Of a DNA stretch of 47,441 nt, positions 35,505 through 43,265 are shown piece after piece. This stretch comes from an uncultured Lacticaseibacillus sp. Lineage in GTDB: Bacteria > Bacillota > Bacilli > Lactobacillales > Lactobacillaceae. The stretch's first letter is position 1, and the number at the start of each line of letters is the position of its first letter. The translations under genes and the position numbers were made by a program. The notes under the pieces were generated by a model. That model was not told the origin of the DNA and did not search any database. It saw only the letters and a program-made list of their open reading frames with translations. The DNA lies in the NCBI GenBank assembly GCA_934370925.1, contig CAKRNG010000015.1:1-47441 (forward strand), written 5' to 3'.

Positions 35505-37391
35505 ATGTTTTCACAAAGTATGTCGTCTGATTTACCCGTTTTTTTAATTCGGATTGCGGTCGTTAGTTTTTTCAGTATTGGCTTTATTCAATATTTTCAA
35601 CGTCTATGGAATGATGCGTTTGCACCCGAGGAAGTTGCGGTGAAATACCGCTGGCTACGTCGCGTGATGCTAACGGTTATTTCCGTCGTTCTCGGAATGT
35701 TCACACATTATGATGCCATGATGTTTATCCATAATAGTACGGCGATTATGTATCACAACTGGGCATTATTCTTGCTTGTCGTGCCCCTATTGTTTGGGGG
35801 ATTCTCCAAACTTGAGGTCGGCATTCAGGCCGCTGCGATTGTTTGGATATGGTACATGCACCACGCACCCGTCTTCTGGGAGCCGGCAAACCTGGCAACC
35901 TTGATGGCATTCGGGGCCGCCGCCATTTTGCTGAAGGTGTTCCGGGAATACGTTCTGCAGAAGTGGTGGGTTGGTGTTGCGGGATCGTTTGTGCTTGCCA
36001 GCCTTTTTTGGTTCACCGTACCACCCGTGTCCATGGGGATGAAGGTGGACTCCGAGCTCGCGTTGGAAGCAGTCTTGTTCTACACGTTGATGATGAGTTT
36101 CGTGCTGGGTTACTGGTTGCGGCAATACCGGGAAGACATTCGGAACCGTAAGCTTGAACGACTCGCAGAATACGAACGTGGCACGCACGATAATAGTTAC
36201 GCGAACCACCAAGAGGAACTGAAGGCCTTGTTCATGCGGACGAAAGAGACGGGAATTCCCCTGACGTTTGCCACGTTGGACTTGGATCACTTTAAGAATG
36301 TTAATGGGCGTTTCGGGCACCTTGCAGGGAATGCCGTTCTGATTGGTGTCACTGAAACCATGCGCGAAATTCTGGCAAACGCACATGTGGAACACAGCCT
36401 GTTTTTGACGACCGGGGAAGAGTTTAACGTTGTCTTCCCTAACCAGTCACCGGAAGCGGTTCTGCCCATCTTGAAGGCTTGCTGGCAGGGGGTGCGCAAG
36501 CGTGAGTATACGTACGAAGACCGTAGCATTGAAGTCACGATGTCCGTTGGGATGACTGGTATCCACGCAGATGATACGGGCGTGAACGATATTTACAAGC
36601 GTGCCGACGATGCGCTGTCTAAGAGTAAGCGGAGTGGTCGGGATACGATTGTGTTAGATGAAAAGGTTGTATCGGGTGCGGACCGGATGGAAAAACGCCT
36701 GACGGATTATCGGTACTTCTCCCAAGGCATTTACGATGTGACGTCACCAGAGCGGCCAAAGGTTTACCATGAATTACTGTTACGGACGTATGATGTCATG
36801 CAGAAACGCTGGATTCTACCTGATTCCTTTGAAATTCCAGTGTGGATGCAGATTACGTTGATCAAGGAGTTCATGGCCAACACGGATTTGCAGCACTTTA
36901 ACGTTAATCTGACGGCTGAACAGTTCCAGGATATCGAAATTGCGAATGCATTGACGCAGTTCGCGGAGAGTCCAGAGGGGCCAGAAAGCCTGAGCATCGA
37001 GATTATGGATTTGACGGATTCACAGACAACACGTCGAATCAGTTCGCTTTACCGTTCGGCGAACATGAAGATTTTGATTGATGATGTTGGATCTGATAAC
37101 TCCTTTGAAGCGGTCCGTTCATCTTTGCCGTATGTGAACGGCATTAAGTTTGCGATGCAGAATCTACGTAAGAGCACGTCTGCCGAGGACTTGCAGGAGC
37201 GCGTGGCGTTTTGGCGTAAAATTGCGGAAGACAATCACCTTTCCTTCATCCTGGAAGGGGTGGAGAACGAAGAGGACTTTGCAATGGCAGCCGGGATGAA
37301 CATTCCGTACGTTCAAGGTTACTACTTCGGTAAGCCTGCCCAAGCGGAAAAACGGACGGATGAAGTACCCGTTGTGAAAACCGGTAAGTAA
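35505..37391 (+). CDS. Membrane GGDEF-EAL protein with degenerate motifs (c-di-GMP signalling)
   Basis: 628 residues. About six to seven membrane helices (residues 1-205), a GGDEF domain (about 235-385) and an EAL domain (about 400-615). GGDEF core: DLDHFKNVNGRFGH is normal, but the active loop is TTGEEF (Thr for the first Gly). EAL domain: YHELLLR for EALLR, IDDVGSDNS for LDDFGTGYS, VNGIKFAM for VDxIKID, while LEGVENEEDF and QGYYFGKP are kept. It may be an active but divergent enzyme or an inactive sensor. ATG 35505 follows GGGGGAGG. Confidence 0.88.
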   Translation: MFSQSMSSDLPVFLIRIAVVSFFSIGFIQYFQRLWNDAFAPEEVAVKYRWLRRVMLTVISVVLGMFTHYDAMMFIHNSTAIMYHNWALFLLVVPLLFGGFSKLEVGIQAAAIVWIWYMHHAPVFWEPANLATLMAFGAAAILLKVFREYVLQKWWVGVAGSFVLASLFWFTVPPVSMGMKVDSELALEAVLFYTLMMSFVLGYWLRQYREDIRNRKLERLAEYERGTHDNSYANHQEELKALFMRTKETGIPLTFATLDLDHFKNVNGRFGHLAGNAVLIGVTETMREILANAHVEHSLFLTTGEEFNVVFPNQSPEAVLPILKACWQGVRKREYTYEDRSIEVTMSVGMTGIHADDTGVNDIYKRADDALSKSKRSGRDTIVLDEKVVSGADRMEKRLTDYRYFSQGIYDVTSPERPKVYHELLLRTYDVMQKRWILPDSFEIPVWMQITLIKEFMANTDLQHFNVNLTAEQFQDIEIANALTQFAESPEGPESLSIEIMDLTDSQTTRRISSLYRSANMKILIDDVGSDNSFEAVRSSLPYVNGIKFAMQNLRKSTSAEDLQERVAFWRKIAEDNHLSFILEGVENEEDFAMAAGMNIPYVQGYYFGKPAQAEKRTDEVPVVKTGK

Positions 37392-37396
37392 TAGTA

Positions 37397-37453
37397 ACAA
37401 AAACAGTTGTTCGCGAGGCGGAATCGAAGCGCGCGTGAATAGCTGTTTTTTTG
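37397..37453 (+). terminator. Terminator of the GGDEF-EAL gene
   Basis: AACAGTTGTTCGCG pairs with CGCGTGAATAGCTGTT (G-U pairs and a bulge) and TTTTTTT follows. Confidence 0.7.
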
Positions 37454-37499
37454 TTGGAAATTATGGGGCTAAATGGGTGGCAAAATTAAAAAATTAGAA

Positions 37500-37538
37500 T
37501 ATAATGATGATATAGGTCGTGTGTGACCTATTTCACAC
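37500..37538 (+). promoter_or_regulatory. ilvE -10 and adjacent inverted repeats
   Basis: TATAAT at 37500-37505 has only a weak -35. Just downstream ATAGGTC-N6-GACCTAT (37512-37531) is a perfect repeat, overlapped by GTGTG-N8-CACAC (37521-37538). Position over the transcription start suggests an operator controlling ilvE. Confidence 0.5.
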
Positions 37539-37579
37539 TACATAATCGTCACGTCGAAAAAATCGAGGAGGACAATATC

Positions 37580-38620
37580 ATGTCAGATACGAAGGCAAAA
37601 CCAGAGGACTTTGATTGGGGCAACATGGGGTTTGATTACCAAAACTTGCCATACCGTTACCGCGCCTACTATAAGGACGGTCAGTGGTCTGAAGGTGGTT
37701 TGGAAACAGATGCTGCAATGCAGGTGAGTGAAGCGGCGCAGGTCTTCCATTATGGTCAGGAAGTCTTTGAAGGCGCTAAGGCATATCGGCGCAAGGATGG
37801 TGGGGTCAATCTGTTCCGCCCCGACATGAACATTAAACGGATGAATCACTCAGCAGAACGCTTGGTCATGCCAAGTTTTCCTGAAGACAAGTTCATCGAT
37901 GCCATGAAGCAAGTCGTTCGGGCAAACCAAGAATTTGTGCCACCATACGGAACGGGCGCAACTTTGTACCTGCGTCCCTTCATGTTTGGGACGACGCCAA
38001 TGGTTGGGGTGCGTCCTGCTAGTGAATTCACGTTCGTCATCTTCGCAACCCCAGTGGGCGCTTACTACAAGGGTGGCTTGGCCCCAACCGCTTACGTGAC
38101 GGGTTCCTTCGACCGCGCCGCACACGCTGGAACGGGACAGGCGAAGACTTCTGGTAACTACGCCGCAAGTCTCCTGCCAGGGAATCAGGCGCACGCAGCC
38201 GGATTCTCAGACGTTGTTTACTTGGATCCACGATTGCACGAGAACATTGAAGAACTGGGTGGCGCGAACTTCTTCGGGATTACTAAGGATGGTAAGTTCC
38301 AGACGCCACAATCACCTTCCATCCTGCCGTCCATCACGAAGTACTCACTGCTGGCATTGGCGCCTGAATTCGGACTCGAACCCGAAGAGACGACCATTCC
38401 TGTCAGTCAGCTGGACAAATTCAGCGAAGTGGGTGCCATGGGGACCGCAGCGGTGATTTCACCGGTTGGGTCGATTACCCACAATGGCGAGAAGCATGTC
38501 TTCTACTCCGAAACAGAAGTCGGCCCATACACGCAGAAGTTGTACGATCGGCTGACCGCCATTCAGTTTGGGGATGAAGAGGGTCCTGAAGGCTGGATTT
38601 ACGATGTGCCGCTTAAATAA
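37580..38620 (+). CDS. ilvE: Branched-chain amino acid aminotransferase
   Basis: 346 residues, PLP fold type IV. The PLP Lys lies in GTGQAKTSGNYAASLL; EVFEGAKAYRR and GTAAVISPVGSI are family motifs of the longer BCAT type. It interconverts Val, Leu, Ile with their 2-oxo acids; in lactic acid bacteria it also starts amino-acid catabolism to flavour compounds. ATG 37580 follows GAGGAGG. Single gene with its own terminator. Confidence 0.96.
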   Translation: MSDTKAKPEDFDWGNMGFDYQNLPYRYRAYYKDGQWSEGGLETDAAMQVSEAAQVFHYGQEVFEGAKAYRRKDGGVNLFRPDMNIKRMNHSAERLVMPSFPEDKFIDAMKQVVRANQEFVPPYGTGATLYLRPFMFGTTPMVGVRPASEFTFVIFATPVGAYYKGGLAPTAYVTGSFDRAAHAGTGQAKTSGNYAASLLPGNQAHAAGFSDVVYLDPRLHENIEELGGANFFGITKDGKFQTPQSPSILPSITKYSLLALAPEFGLEPEETTIPVSQLDKFSEVGAMGTAAVISPVGSITHNGEKHVFYSETEVGPYTQKLYDRLTAIQFGDEEGPEGWIYDVPLK

Positions 38621-38634
38621 TTGAATGAACCACG

Positions 38635-38674
38635 AAAACACCATGCCATTAAACCAGCGGCATGGTGTTTTTGT
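38635..38674 (+). terminator. ilvE terminator
   Basis: AAAACACCATGCC, 11-base loop, GGCATGGTGTTTT, then TG; perfect 13-bp stem with T-run. Confidence 0.92.
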
Positions 38675-39004
38675 GTGCCGTCAAAAAGTCACGCTACGTG
38701 AGGATTGGTTCCTATACCGCCACTAAAGTGAGTAGGAGACGCATAATTAAACGTTCTAGTCGTGATGGGGGTTACAGCGGGGTCAAGTCATGAGCAATGT
38801 TTAAAAATTGACAAAAACCACTTTAAAACCAGTATATTATGCAAAACAAAAAAGCCCAATAACTTTTATTATAGCTAAATGAGTTATAATCGTTCGTCAA
38901 AACAGCCGTTAAAAGCCCGTATAACACTGATTTATGAGTTGTTTTTGGAACGTAGACAACCATGGAATAAAAGCAGTGTTCTGCATGAAAACGCAGGAAC
39001 CATT
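38675..39004. other. Gap between ilvE and the PTS operon
   Basis: No convincing gene. Possible promoter-like pairs are present (TTGACA 38808 with TATATT 38833, spacer 19; TATAAT 38885 without -35). They read toward the PTS operon, but the better promoter is at 39005. Confidence 0.4.
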
Positions 39005-39045
39005 TTGACAGGTGTGATGAAAGCGCTATGATTGGAATATACCAA
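39005..39045 (+). promoter_or_regulatory. PTS operon promoter with cre-like site and GntR-like operator
   Basis: -35 TTGACA (39005-39010), 16-base spacer, -10 TATGAT (39027-39032). TGAAAGCGCTATGA (39018-39031) overlaps the -10 and matches the CcpA cre consensus except for one position near the end. Right after it ATTGG-AATATA-CCAAT is an inverted repeat of the GntR/HutC kind. This predicts catabolite repression plus local control. Confidence 0.65.
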
Positions 39046-39150
39046 TTGATGAAGCGCGCTTGATGATTGGGATTTGGGTATCGAATGCTGGCTTGCGCGG
39101 AGGAAGCAAGCTGGCCCGTTATTATTTCGGGAGAGGAACGTGAATTAAAC

Positions 39151-40509
39151 ATGAATTCATTTATCGAATGGTTAAACAAGCATATCGTGCCTGTTGCCAC
39201 TAAGATTGGCTCAGTGCGATGGTTAGTCGCCCTGCGTGATGCCTTCATTAGCATCATGCCGGCAACAATGGCGGGGGCCGTTGCGACAATCTTGAACGCA
39301 CTCGTTCGTGATATTCCGAACCAGTTTGGGTGGACTGGTTTTGTGAACGCAATGCAGCCACTAATCGGCATTAACGCACAAGTGTGGACGGGGTCGTTAG
39401 CCGTTCTGGGCTTGATTTTTGCCTTTACGTTCGGTTATCAACTGTCCGTGCAGTACAAAGTTGAACCCATCACGGGTGGGATTGTCACGCTGGGGACATT
39501 CTTGATGAGTCTGCCTCAGGGATACACGATTACGCTGGCAAAAGCTTTATCTGCGGCCGACACGAAGACGATTACAGACGCGGGTGCCGCAGTTACCGGC
39601 AACGCAATCTCGGGTTGGGGATTCTTTAACTTCAACAGTTACTTTGGCTCTGCTGGCTTCTTCACCGTCATGATTATGGGTGGTCTGGCGGTGGCAATCT
39701 ACGTGTGGTTGATGAAGAAACACATCACGATTAAGATGCCAGATTCTGTGCCACCCGCAATTGCGGCGGCATTCACGGGGATTATTCCCGCAACGGTTGC
39801 GATGTACATTTCGGGGATTATCACGTGGGCATTCACTAAATTTGCGGCAACCACCGTTATCGAGTTCATTTCGAAAGCCATTCAGGATCCGTTACTGAGT
39901 CTGTCACAGGGTTACGGGGCGGTCCTGTTGATGACCGTTCTGGTGCAACTCTTCTGGTTCTTTGGGCTACACGGGACTAACGTTTTGGGCCCCGTTCTCG
40001 ATGGTATCTGGCTCACCGCGCAGCTCGCGAACATGAGCGTCTTTACGCAGGGCAAGGCATTACCATACATCTGGACACGTAATGCCTTTGACCTCTACGC
40101 CTGGATTGGTGGGGCAGGTTCCACGTTGCTGCTGCTACTTGCAATCTTGTTCTTCTCGAAACGTGATGATCAGCGGGCGGTCGCCAAAATGGCCATTGCG
40201 CCGGGGTTCTTCAATGTGAACGAGCCCGTCATGTTTGGGCTCCCAATCGTGCTTGACCCAATTTACTTCATTCCGTTCCTGTTGGCACCCGTTGTGATGG
40301 TGACAATTGCCTACGTCGTGATGCAAGTTGGTTGGGTTTCACCAATTAAGACGCAGATTGTTTGGTCAATGCCACCAATTCTGAACTCGTTGATTGCAAC
40401 GATGGATTGGCGCGCACCCGTGCTACAAGTGGTCAACGGGTTAATCGGGTTCCTGATTTACCTGCCATTCGTTAAGGCGGCCAACCGGGTGAAACCAATC
40501 GCGTACTAG
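39151..40509 (+). CDS. PTS EIIC, lactose/cellobiose family
   Basis: 452 residues, about ten membrane helices, start MNSFIEWLNKHIVPVATKIGS typical of CelB/ChbC-type permeases. Conserved FFGLHGTNVLGPVLDG and the NVNEPVMFGLPIVLDPIYFIPF substrate-site motif are present. It takes up and hands over a phosphorylated beta-linked disaccharide or amino sugar with EIIB and EIIA encoded at the operon end. Ribosome site GAGAGGA is rather distant (about 13 bases). First gene of a six-gene operon. Confidence 0.93.
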   Translation: MNSFIEWLNKHIVPVATKIGSVRWLVALRDAFISIMPATMAGAVATILNALVRDIPNQFGWTGFVNAMQPLIGINAQVWTGSLAVLGLIFAFTFGYQLSVQYKVEPITGGIVTLGTFLMSLPQGYTITLAKALSAADTKTITDAGAAVTGNAISGWGFFNFNSYFGSAGFFTVMIMGGLAVAIYVWLMKKHITIKMPDSVPPAIAAAFTGIIPATVAMYISGIITWAFTKFAATTVIEFISKAIQDPLLSLSQGYGAVLLMTVLVQLFWFFGLHGTNVLGPVLDGIWLTAQLANMSVFTQGKALPYIWTRNAFDLYAWIGGAGSTLLLLLAILFFSKRDDQRAVAKMAIAPGFFNVNEPVMFGLPIVLDPIYFIPFLLAPVVMVTIAYVVMQVGWVSPIKTQIVWSMPPILNSLIATMDWRAPVLQVVNGLIGFLIYLPFVKAANRVKPIAY

Positions 40510-40558
40510 TTAGTAGGCGTGATGAAAAGGGTGCAAAAGGTGAGATGGGAGACGCAAC

Positions 40559-40756
40559 ATGAAGAATAAAACGTTATTGGTACTGGGTAATGTGGGGTTA
40601 CTGCTCATCATGTTCAGTCGCCTGTTAAGCCAGCCGCTTTCTGGTGCAATGATGCTGAACGGCATTGCGGTGGCAGGACTTGCAGGTGTGATCTATCTAC
40701 GGCAAGCACGACACGCACAGAAGCAGACGCCCAAGGATGATCGTCATGCGAATTGA
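40559..40756 (+). CDS. Small membrane protein in the PTS operon
   Basis: 65 residues with two hydrophobic helices (about 4-20 and 28-46) and a basic, polar tail (QARHAQKQTPKDDRH). I do not recognise it. It lies 49 bases after EIIC and 26 before the DUF3284 gene. Operon position suggests an accessory membrane subunit or regulator of the transporter. Confidence 0.75.
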   Translation: MKNKTLLVLGNVGLLLIMFSRLLSQPLSGAMMLNGIAVAGLAGVIYLRQARHAQKQTPKDDRHAN

Positions 40757-40782
40757 CGGCAGCCTGAGTTTTGGAGGTTAAC

Positions 40783-41217
40783 ATGGATATCGAAATGCAA
40801 TTGAACGTTCCCGTTGATTATTTCTTCAACCGCTTAATTGAATCCGTACTGTACGACATTCACGCGCAGACGGGGAAGACGGTTCGGGCGGCACAGCTAC
40901 CCAATTTCACGTACAGAAAGAAATTGGCGAACGGGAATACGGGACACCTGACCGTCACGGAATACCGTGCGGGTGGGGTGTATGCGTACAAGATGAAGAC
41001 GGGGCGGAATCAATACCACGTTCGGTATCAAGTGACGGCTGCGGAGGACCAAACAACACGTCTGGCATATAAGGAGGAGATGGTGGGAGCGACCAGTACG
41101 GTGACCGCCAACAATCGCCTGACCGGGTTCATGCTGGGGTGGTTCCGCAAACGTCGGTTCAAGAAAATGGCGGCAGAAATCGCGCGTGATTATGAACAGA
41201 CGCGTTTGGTTCAATAA
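40783..41217 (+). CDS. DUF3284-type protein
   Basis: 144 residues resembling the DUF3284 family, which is often encoded in cellobiose-type PTS operons of lactobacilli and streptococci. It is probably soluble, with a helix-grip-like pattern (MQLNVPVDYFFNRLIESVLYD, then strands such as TYRKKLANGNTGHLTVTEY) and a basic C-terminal helix (RKRRFKKMAAEIARDYEQ). Function unknown. ATG 40783 follows GGAGG. Confidence 0.8.
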   Translation: MDIEMQLNVPVDYFFNRLIESVLYDIHAQTGKTVRAAQLPNFTYRKKLANGNTGHLTVTEYRAGGVYAYKMKTGRNQYHVRYQVTAAEDQTTRLAYKEEMVGATSTVTANNRLTGFMLGWFRKRRFKKMAAEIARDYEQTRLVQ

Positions 41218-41246
41218 TCAAGACAGCAGAAGGGAGTGCTTTGTTC

Positions 41247-42347
41247 ATGCGCCAACTAGGAATTGCAATTTATCCGGATCACACCACCTTGGAGGAAGAT
41301 AAGACCTACCTTAACCGGGCGGCTAAGTATGGCTACACACGAATTTTTACATCATTACTCCAGCTTCACGGGGATGCAGGGGAGGACCGACTGGCACGCT
41401 TTAAGGCCACCATTGCCTATGCGAATCAGTTGGGATTTAAGACGATTGTGGACATTAACCCGGCGTTGTTCGCGGATTTAGGCGTGTCATACGACGATTT
41501 ACATTTTTTCCGCGAGTTAGGCGTGTGGGGATTGCGACTCGATGAAGGCTTTACGGGCGTTGAAGAAGCCAAAATGACGCGTAACCCCGATAACCTCAAA
41601 ATCGAGATTAATATGTCAGCGGGAACGAACTACTTGGCAAGTATCATGAGTTACCATCCGAATACGGATAACCTGATTGGGTGCCATAACTTCTATCCGC
41701 AGCGGTATACAGGGCTGTCTGACCGCTACTTTGATCAGTATTCCCGGATGTATCGGGACGCTAATCTGCACACCGCCGCGTTTGTTTCTGCGGCCAGTGC
41801 GACGTTTGGACCATGGCCGGTTAGCGAGGGACTCCCGACCATGGAAAGCGACCGGGAACGGCCCATTGCGACACAGGTGCAACATTTATTGATGACGGGA
41901 ATGGTGGATGACGTCATTATCGGGAACGCCTACGCAAGCGACGACGAATTACGGGCGTGCGCAGACAGCTTTAACGCCGTACAACCGCGGTTACACGTGG
42001 CATTTGCACCAACATGCTCAGATACGGAACGTGCCATTGTGTTGAACGGAATTTCCGGTAGTCATTTGTACCGGGGAGATGCGTCGGACTATCTCCTCCG
42101 CTCCACACTGCCACGAATCAAGTATGGGAACGAAAAAATTCCCGCGATCGCAGTCGAAGGGGACTTCACGCGGGGAGATGTGCTGGTTGTGAACGACACG
42201 TACGGGCGCTATAAGGGGGAAATGCAAATTGCGTTAACCCGCGTCCCAAATGATGGGCGACGTAACCGGGTGGGACGTATCACTGAGAGCGACCTGGTCC
42301 TGTTGAATTACCTGAAGCCATGGATGACGTTTGAATTAGACGCGTAG
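41247..42347 (+). CDS. MupG-family (DUF871) TIM-barrel glycosidase
   Basis: 366 residues, predicted two-domain protein: a TIM barrel (LGIAIYPDHTTLEEDKTYL, GLRLDEGFTG, NLIGCHNFYPQRYTGLSD) and a small C-terminal cyclophilin-like domain. The founding member MupG of Staphylococcus aureus is a 6-phospho-N-acetylmuramidase that cleaves PTS-imported MurNAc-6P-GlcNAc. Here the lac/cel-type PTS around it suggests hydrolysis of an imported 6-phospho-disaccharide; the exact sugar is inferred. ATG 41247 is preferred to a TTG at 41241. MurQ is not in the operon. Confidence 0.88.
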   Translation: MRQLGIAIYPDHTTLEEDKTYLNRAAKYGYTRIFTSLLQLHGDAGEDRLARFKATIAYANQLGFKTIVDINPALFADLGVSYDDLHFFRELGVWGLRLDEGFTGVEEAKMTRNPDNLKIEINMSAGTNYLASIMSYHPNTDNLIGCHNFYPQRYTGLSDRYFDQYSRMYRDANLHTAAFVSAASATFGPWPVSEGLPTMESDRERPIATQVQHLLMTGMVDDVIIGNAYASDDELRACADSFNAVQPRLHVAFAPTCSDTERAIVLNGISGSHLYRGDASDYLLRSTLPRIKYGNEKIPAIAVEGDFTRGDVLVVNDTYGRYKGEMQIALTRVPNDGRRNRVGRITESDLVLLNYLKPWMTFELDA

Positions 42348-42361
42348 TTACACGTGAAACA
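42346..42361. promoter_or_regulatory. parS-like ParB-binding site
   Basis: AGTTACACGTGAAACA matches the Firmicutes parS consensus TGTTNCACGTGAAACA at all but the first base. It overlaps the last two bases of the MupG stop and precedes the EIIB ribosome site, about 21 kb from oriC, where parS sites usually cluster. Confidence 0.65.
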
Positions 42362-42375
42362 ACGGAGGAAGTCAA

Positions 42376-42681
42376 ATGACGAAGAAGATTATGTTAGCTT
42401 GCTCGGCGGGGATGTCGACCAGCTTGTTGGTGACGAAAATGCAGAAGACTGCTGATGAGACGGGCGCAGATGTTGAAATTTTTGCCACTGCTGTGGCCGA
42501 TGCACTTAATAAACTTGAAAGTGAACATCCCGACGTGTTGATGTTGGGACCACAAGTGAAGTACATGTTGGCTGACTTTGAGAAACAGGCGGCGTGCCCC
42601 GTTGCAGTTATTGATATGCGGGATTATGGGTTGATGAACGGGGCGAAAGTGCTGCAAGAAGCGCTTGCCATCGCGGAATAG
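42376..42681 (+). CDS. PTS EIIB, lactose/cellobiose family
   Basis: 101 residues. The phosphorylated Cys lies in the P-loop LACSAGMSTSLLVTKM near the N-terminus, typical of cellobiose-type EIIB. It passes phosphate from EIIA to sugar bound by EIIC. GGAGG precedes the ATG. It lies 21 bases before EIIA. Confidence 0.95.
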   Translation: MTKKIMLACSAGMSTSLLVTKMQKTADETGADVEIFATAVADALNKLESEHPDVLMLGPQVKYMLADFEKQAACPVAVIDMRDYGLMNGAKVLQEALAIAE

Positions 42682-42701
42682 CACCTATTTGGAGGAATGA
42701 A

Positions 42702-43016
42702 ATGGCACAAGAAGCAGATGAATTAACCATTATGAGCCTGATTATGGCGGGCGGGAATGCGAAGAGTTCAGCCTTTGAAGCAATTCGGGCAGCCAAGGCA
42801 GGTGACTTTGATGGCGCCCACGCGAAGTTGAAGGAAGCGGACACGTTTATGATTGAAGCGCATAACGCACAAACGGGGATGCTGACGGAAGAGGCGCAAG
42901 GAAATCACGTGCAGGTGAGCCTGCTGATGGTTCACGCACAGGATCACATCATGAATGCCATCACGTTCCGCGACTTAGCGGCGGAAATTGTTGATCTGTA
43001 TGAACGGATAGGTTAA
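42702..43016 (+). CDS. PTS EIIA, lactose/cellobiose family
   Basis: 104 residues, all helical trimeric EIIA type. The active His is in SLLMVHAQDHIM; GNAKSSAFEAIRAAKAGDF is characteristic. It accepts phosphate from HPr. Last gene of the operon; hairpin repeat E begins right after it but points toward the convergent oxidase gene. Confidence 0.95.
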   Translation: MAQEADELTIMSLIMAGGNAKSSAFEAIRAAKAGDFDGAHAKLKEADTFMIEAHNAQTGMLTEEAQGNHVQVSLLMVHAQDHIMNAITFRDLAAEIVDLYERIG

Positions 43017-43017
43017 A

Positions 43018-43194
43018 CGCAGACTTCTGGGGCGCGTACCGATAGCATTGTGGGTGCGCCATAAATCACATCCAGTCGCGCGCCAGAAGACTGCCCCCTA
43101 ACATACAAAGCAGGCCCGGTAGAAATCCTAAGTTCGGGATTTCCACCGGGCCTGCCTTGTATACCGGGGCCAAACCGTCTTCTGGCGCAGCCTC
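43018..43194 (-). repeat. Long hairpin repeat, copy E
   Basis: In RNA (minus) orientation it starts about 72 bases after the lactate oxidase-like gene, with TGAGGCTGCGCCAGAAGAC. Core 43103-43162. At stem position 7 it has G-U where copies A/F have A-U and B/C/D have G-C. It ends at GGCGCACCCAC without a U-run. A fragment resembling another copy's arm (AGACTTCTGGGGCGCGTAC) lies at 43021-43039. Confidence 0.9.
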
Positions 43195-43265
43195 ATGAGA
43201 GGACTAACCACCCTACAGGTTAGTGCGTTCCGTGGCAAAAGGATTCTTTCATCAATACGTGTGGT

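Noticed and set aside
38823..39371. 182-codon minus-strand frame before the PTS EIIC
   Set aside because: It overlaps the promoter and the coding start of the EIIC gene; composition is not protein-like.
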